Positions 21,021 to 22,885 of a stretch of 22,885 nt of DNA are shown piece by piece (within the stretch, counting starts at the first letter, position 1; each line of letters begins with the position of its first letter). The position numbers were made by a program, and so were the translations under genes. Under the pieces are notes generated by a model. That model saw only the letters and a program-made list of their open reading frames with translations. It ran no database searches and was not told where the DNA came from. Origin of the DNA: CAVXAE01 sp044225565 (GTDB lineage: Bacteria; Pseudomonadota; Gammaproteobacteria; Steroidobacterales; Steroidobacteraceae); NCBI GenBank assembly GCA_044225565.1, contig JBGAIL010000068.1, positions 1-22,885 on the forward strand. The letters run 5' to 3'.

Positions 21021-22241
21021 ATGGCGGAAAAGATCGTGATCGTCGGTGCGGGGCAGGCCGCGGCGCAGGCCGTGGACACACTGCGGCGCAAGGGTTTCCA
21101 GGGCGAGCTGGCGCTCATCGGCGAGGAGCCGGTGCCGCCTTACCAGCGCCCTCCGCTCTCCAAGAAGTACCTGTCCGGCAGCCTGGAACGCGACCGCCTG
21201 CTGATCCGCCCGCCGCAGTTCTATGCCGACCACAAGGTGGAGACGCACTTCGGCCGCCGCGCCATCGGCATCGAGCGCGGCTCGCGGCACGTCACACTGG
21301 ACAACGGACACAAGCTCACTTACGACAAGCTGCTGCTCGCCACGGGCAGTCGGCCCCGCGCGCTGACGGTGCCCGGGCACGATCTCGAAGGTGTGCATTT
21401 CCTGCGCAGCATCGCGGACGTGGAGAAGATCCGCGCCGAGCTGGGCGCCGGCAAGCGCCTGGTGGTGATCGGCGGCGGCTACATCGGGCTGGAAGTGGCC
21501 GCCACAGCTCGCGAGCTGGGCGCCGAGGTCACCGTGCTCGAGATGGCGGAGCGGGTGATGAACCGCGTCACCTGCCCGGAGATGTCGGCGTTCTATCAGG
21601 CCGAGCACGCACGACACGGCGTGCGCATCGCCTGTGGTGCTTGCGTGGATGCGCTCGTGGCGCATCCGGATTCGAATCGCGTACGCGCCGTGGCATGCAA
21701 AGAAGCTGGAGAGTATCCGGCAGACGTGGTCGTCGTAGGTGTGGGCGTGCACGCTGCGGACGAGCTCGCCAGGGCGGCGGGACTCGAGTGCACCATCGGC
21801 ATCGTCGTGGACGAGTTCTGCCGCACGAGCGATCCTCACATCTACGCTGCGGGCGACTGCACCAGCCATCACAACTTCCATTACGACCGGCAGCTGCGGC
21901 TCGAGTCCGTGGACAACGCCTTCGAGCAGGGCACCAGCGCCGCGCTCAACATGCTGGGCACGGTCACGCGCCACGACAAGCTGCCGTGGTTCTGGTCGGA
22001 TCAATACGACCTCAAGCTCATCATCATCGGCATCTCGATGGGCTACGACCAGGTGGTGCTTCGCGGCGACCCTGCCTCGCGCAGCTTCAGCGCCTGCTAC
22101 CTGCGCCAGGGCGAGCTCATCTCCATGGATACGGTGAACAGCCCGAAGGACCAGATGGGCGCGCGCAAGCTGATCGCCGCGCATGCGCGGCCCGACCCTG
22201 TCAAACTCGCGGATCCGGCCATCGCGCTCAAGGATTGCTGA
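21021..22241 (+). CDS. FAD-dependent, NADH-type ferredoxin reductase
   Basis: A 406-residue flavoprotein of the putidaredoxin/rubredoxin reductase family (BphA4/ThcD-like). The FAD-binding GxGxxx(A) is at residues 9-14 (IVIVGAGQAAAQA). PPYQRPPLSKKYL (39-51) is typical. The second dinucleotide fold has GGGYIG at 151-156 and Glu174 at the end of the following strand, which favours NADH over NADPH. The FAD site closes with IYAAGDC (G278-D279). PWFWSDQYDLKL is the C-terminal family motif. It should pass electrons from NADH to a ferredoxin, perhaps the [2Fe-2S] protein encoded nearby. An in-frame ATG at 21009 would add four residues; 21021 is preferred because it sits right before the FAD fold. 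No oxygenase gene is next to it. Confidence 0.9.
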   Translation: MAEKIVIVGAGQAAAQAVDTLRRKGFQGELALIGEEPVPPYQRPPLSKKYLSGSLERDRLLIRPPQFYADHKVETHFGRRAIGIERGSRHVTLDNGHKLTYDKLLLATGSRPRALTVPGHDLEGVHFLRSIADVEKIRAELGAGKRLVVIGGGYIGLEVAATARELGAEVTVLEMAERVMNRVTCPEMSAFYQAEHARHGVRIACGACVDALVAHPDSNRVRAVACKEAGEYPADVVVVGVGVHAADELARAAGLECTIGIVVDEFCRTSDPHIYAAGDCTSHHNFHYDRQLRLESVDNAFEQGTSAALNMLGTVTRHDKLPWFWSDQYDLKLIIIGISMGYDQVVLRGDPASRSFSACYLRQGELISMDTVNSPKDQMGARKLIAAHARPDPVKLADPAIALKDC

Positions 22242-22244
22242 GTC

Positions 22245-22265
22245 GTCGCGGCGGTGTGCCGCGAC
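22245..22265. terminator. perfect 8-bp hairpin between reductase and iaaA-like gene
   Basis: GTCGCGGC and GCCGCGAC pair exactly around a GGTGT loop, four bases after the reductase stop. No T-run follows. It may weaken read-through into the downstream gene. Confidence 0.5.
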
Positions 22266-22286
22266 TCATCCCGAAAGAGCCCAGAC

Positions 22287-22885
22287 ATGCATTCCATCGT
22301 GATCCACGGCGGTGCGGGCCCCATCCCCGACGACGTACCCGAATCCCGCCGCCGCGCGTTCGAAGCGAGCCTGGGCAAGGCGGTGGACATCGGCTTCGGC
22401 GTACTGGACGGCGGCGGCTCGAGCCTGGATGCCGTCACCGCCGCTGTGCGCATACTGGAGGACGACCCGCTCTTCAACGCCGGGCATGGTGCTGCGCTCA
22501 CGCGTGAAGGCGCCGCGGAGCTGGACGCTTCCATCATGGACGGCCGTGATCTGAAAGCGGGCGCCGTGGCCGGCGTGCGGCACGTGAAGAATCCCATCGA
22601 TCTCGCGCGCGCGGTGATGGAGAAATCCCGGCACGTGCTGCTCATCGGGCCAGGCGCGGAAGAATTCGCGCTCGAGGAAGGCTTTTCGCTGGTGTCGAAC
22701 CTCTACTTCCGCACGGAGGCGCGGCGGCTGGAGCTGGCGAGCGCGCAGCAGGGCCGCCACATGTCGGACATCATTCCGGAGACGAAAGGCACCGTGGGCG
22801 CCGTCGCGTTCGACAGGCAGGGCCATCTCGCCGCCGCCACTTCGACGGGGGGCATGACCAACAAGCGCCCGGGCCGGGTCGGCGA
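22287..22885 (+). CDS. iaaA: isoaspartyl peptidase / L-asparaginase precursor (3' end cut off)
   Basis: The first 199 residues of a plant-type asparaginase, an Ntn hydrolase that splits itself and then cleaves isoaspartyl dipeptides and asparagine. MHSIVIHGGAG at the N-terminus and EDDPLFNAGHGAAL at 58-71 are family hallmarks. The cleavage site is ETKGTVGAVAFD with the catalytic Thr169, followed by LAAATSTGGMTNKRPGRVG. The window ends about 30 residues into the beta subunit. The alpha subunit is slightly shorter than in E. coli IaaA (Thr179). The ATG at 22287 starts directly at the conserved N-terminus, with GAAAGAG about eight bases upstream. It follows the reductase on the same strand after a hairpin. 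Confidence 0.93.
   Translation, partial: MHSIVIHGGAGPIPDDVPESRRRAFEASLGKAVDIGFGVLDGGGSSLDAVTAAVRILEDDPLFNAGHGAALTREGAAELDASIMDGRDLKAGAVAGVRHVKNPIDLARAVMEKSRHVLLIGPGAEEFALEEGFSLVSNLYFRTEARRLELASAQQGRHMSDIIPETKGTVGAVAFDRQGHLAAATSTGGMTNKRPGRVG

Noticed and set aside
20949..22184. A 411-codon minus-strand frame opposite the ferredoxin reductase
   Set aside because: Antisense shadow; the plus strand carries all flavoprotein motifs.
1..22885. tRNA, rRNA, CRISPR array, insertion sequence, attachment site or phage genes
   Set aside because: Looked for on both strands by eye. No cloverleaf, spaced direct repeats, transposase motifs or flanking inverted repeats were found.

Overview
The window is a GC-rich, densely packed bacterial chromosome segment. 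Gene content (TonB receptor with FecI/FecR-type signalling, P-II protein, acetolactate synthase, secreted S9 peptidase, lipoprotein D-aminoacylase) points to a Gram-negative proteobacterium. I favour a gammaproteobacterium of the Steroidobacter/Nevskia/Xanthomonad kind, but the genus cannot be fixed from the sequence alone. I see no tRNA, rRNA, CRISPR array, insertion sequence or phage gene, and no gene-free stretch longer than about 190 bp.

Left part (1-6.3 kb). The 5' part of ilvA (minus, cut by the window edge) lies downstream of a calcineurin-like phosphoesterase. A nucleotidyltransferase-fold gene diverges from the phosphoesterase. Its 3' end overlaps, tail to tail, a 789-residue FHA-domain protein made mostly of coiled coil with two arrays of 11-residue repeats. 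Next come a small alpha/beta hydrolase that seems to lack its cap domain, and a double-VOC protein with a 130-residue histone H1-like Lys/Arg/Ala tail.

Middle part (6.4-15.8 kb). A plus-strand operon encodes an exported S9 prolyl-oligopeptidase-family peptidase, a lipoprotein of the N-acyl-D-amino-acid deacylase family that lacks several canonical metal ligands, and an exported serine beta-lactamase-like hydrolase broken by a one-base frameshift. A 31-bp perfect hairpin separates this operon from a convergent TonB-dependent receptor with an N-terminal STN signalling domain. Divergent from the receptor are an ECF sigma factor and a FecR-type anti-sigma factor. Together these form a plausible cell-surface signalling system next to peptide-degrading enzymes.

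Right part (15.8-22.9 kb). A PAP2-family phosphatase gene is also split by a frameshift. It is followed by transaldolase (actinobacterial-length type), two hairpin terminators, and the two acetolactate synthase subunits. These subunits are unusual in being divergently transcribed, with only 27 bp between their start codons. Next is a P-II (glnB-type) gene with a thioredoxin-like [2Fe-2S] ferredoxin gene downstream. A FAD/NADH-dependent ferredoxin reductase diverges from the P-II gene, and an isoaspartyl peptidase/asparaginase gene (iaaA-like) runs off the end of the window.

I do not see a complete new defence or mobile system. The most unusual items are the VOC-H1 tail fusion, the hendecad FHA protein, the divergent ilvB/ilvH arrangement with possible leaderless starts, the ligand-poor deacylase, and the reading-frame breaks between 10.8 and 16.1 kb.
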